Positions 22,276 to 23,202 of a DNA stretch of 23,202 nt are shown in pieces. The notes under the pieces were generated by a model that worked only from the letters and a program-made list of their open reading frames with translations, was not told where the DNA came from and ran no database searches. The number at the start of each line of letters is the position of its first letter. Positions within the stretch are counted from its first letter, which is position 1. The DNA is from Betaproteobacteria bacterium (GTDB taxonomy: Bacteria > Pseudomonadota > Gammaproteobacteria > Burkholderiales > SG8-39): positions 1-23,202 of the forward strand of contig VBCJ01000298.1 of NCBI GenBank assembly GCA_005884335.1. Direction: 5' to 3'. The translations under genes were made by a program, and so were the position numbers.

Positions 22276-23202
22276 ATGCAGATGCGTGCCGGCGTAGCAA
22301 AAAAGACCATCCGATCCATCCGACAGCAGGCATTCGAAGCAACCCACCTCTTCGACTCGCACCCCGAGTCGAGCCTGGATTTCGAGAAAGTCCGGGCGGC
22401 AGTCAAAGACGGCTACGACAAGCCGTTCCTCCTGATCGATTCCGCCATCGTCCGCGAGAAGACGCGGCGCTTCACCGCGGCGATGCCGCGCGTGCTGCCG
22501 CACTACGCGGTCAAGGCCAACCCGGATCCCCGCATCCTCAAGCTCATGCTCGAGGAAGGCGCCGGATTCGAGATCGCTTCCGTCGCCGAGCTGGACCTCC
22601 TCCTCGGGCTGGGCGTTCCCGGGGCTGATGTCTTCTACTCCAATCCGGTCAAATCGCGCGACCAGATCGCCTACGCCGCATCGAAGGGTGTCCAGTGGTA
22701 CGTAATCGACTCGGTCGAGGAGCTGACGAAAATCCAATCGATCAAGGCGGACGCCAAGCTCTACCTGCGGGTCGATACCCCCAATATCGGCAGCGACTGG
22801 CCCCTCGCCGGCAAGTTCGGCGCCCACGCCTCCGAGGTCCGCGACATCGTCGTCACGGCGGCGAGGCTCAAGGTCGACCTCGCCGGCGTCGCCTTCCACG
22901 TGGGCTCGCAGTGCCGCAATCCGGAGAACTGGCGGGTCGGCATCGAAAAGTCGCGCGCGGTTTTCGACCAGATGCTGAAAGCAGGACTCAATCCGCGGCT
23001 TCTGAACATCGGCGGGGGTTTCCCAGTGAGGCACGTCAAGCCGATCCCCGCGATCGAGGTGATCGGCGAGGTCGTCAACCGGGCGCTGAGCGCGTTTCCT
23101 GACGCAGTGAAGGTGATCGCCGAGCCGGGCCGGTTCCTGGTCTCCGACGCCGGCTATTTCGTCTGCCGCATCATGGGGACGGCGACCCGCGCGAACAAGC
23201 GT
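22276..23202 (+). CDS. ornithine/lysine decarboxylase, PLP fold III (partial)
   Basis: 309 residues are present; the gene runs off the right edge, so the catalytic Cys region is missing. It belongs to the alanine-racemase-fold ODC/LDC/diaminopimelate decarboxylase family. HYAVKANP carries the PLP-binding Lys (Lys80), VAFHVGSQCRNPENW the His stacking on PLP, LNIGGGFPV the phosphate loop, and AEPGRFLV a further family motif. It decarboxylates ornithine or lysine to putrescine or cadaverine; this cannot be decided from the part seen. The ATG at 22276 follows TGGAGA, and a second ATG two codons later is possible. It is led by the promoter and the small ORF described above, separate from apbC-dcd. 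Confidence 0.92.
   Translation, partial: MQMRAGVAKKTIRSIRQQAFEATHLFDSHPESSLDFEKVRAAVKDGYDKPFLLIDSAIVREKTRRFTAAMPRVLPHYAVKANPDPRILKLMLEEGAGFEIASVAELDLLLGLGVPGADVFYSNPVKSRDQIAYAASKGVQWYVIDSVEELTKIQSIKADAKLYLRVDTPNIGSDWPLAGKFGAHASEVRDIVVTAARLKVDLAGVAFHVGSQCRNPENWRVGIEKSRAVFDQMLKAGLNPRLLNIGGGFPVRHVKPIPAIEVIGEVVNRALSAFPDAVKVIAEPGRFLVSDAGYFVCRIMGTATRANKR

Overview
The window reads as chromosome of a high-GC betaproteobacterium, Burkholderiales- or Nitrosomonadales-like. This rests on protein character and on the metG / apbC / dcd / ornithine-lysine decarboxylase neighbourhood, which I associate with that class. No rRNA, tRNA, CRISPR array, phage or insertion sequence is visible. Most of the DNA is tightly packed coding sequence; starts were chosen by Shine-Dalgarno sites and by junctions with neighbours.

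Layout. 1-2144 (minus): a DUF1800 protein followed by a Tat-exported DUF1501 protein, cut by the window edge. 2328-4279 (minus): a ketopantoate-reductase-like oxidoreductase and an unnamed HExxE protein with a very basic tail. 4499-5466 (plus): a dienelactone hydrolase overlapping a tiny six-cysteine membrane protein. 5498-6962 (minus): a secreted alpha/beta hydrolase and an acylphosphatase. 7046-7462 (plus): an exported DsrE-like protein.

7468-20084 (minus) is one long run of co-directional genes with small gaps: class III cyclase with a PEGA domain, TssQ-like lipoprotein, tail-anchored Ser/Thr kinase, metG, then hyfB-hyfC-hyfE-hyfF-hyfG-hyfI and a small four-helix membrane protein. The hyf-like genes encode a complex-I/hydrogenase-4-type membrane complex, but the large subunit has lost all four [NiFe]-ligand cysteines, and no ferredoxin-type or NADH-input subunit is encoded beside it. 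It therefore looks like an energy-converting-hydrogenase-related (Ehr-type) complex of unknown redox partner. This is the most interesting system in the window.

20256-23202 (plus): apbC/mrp, dcd, then a well-formed promoter, a 21-residue leader ORF with a near-perfect Shine-Dalgarno site, and an ornithine/lysine decarboxylase cut by the window end.

Other points of note are an in-frame 60-bp tandem duplication in hyfF, a palindromic repeat inserted in frame in the linker of metG, a low-GC patch in metG, and the three-gene cyclase/lipoprotein/kinase cassette lying between metG and apbC.
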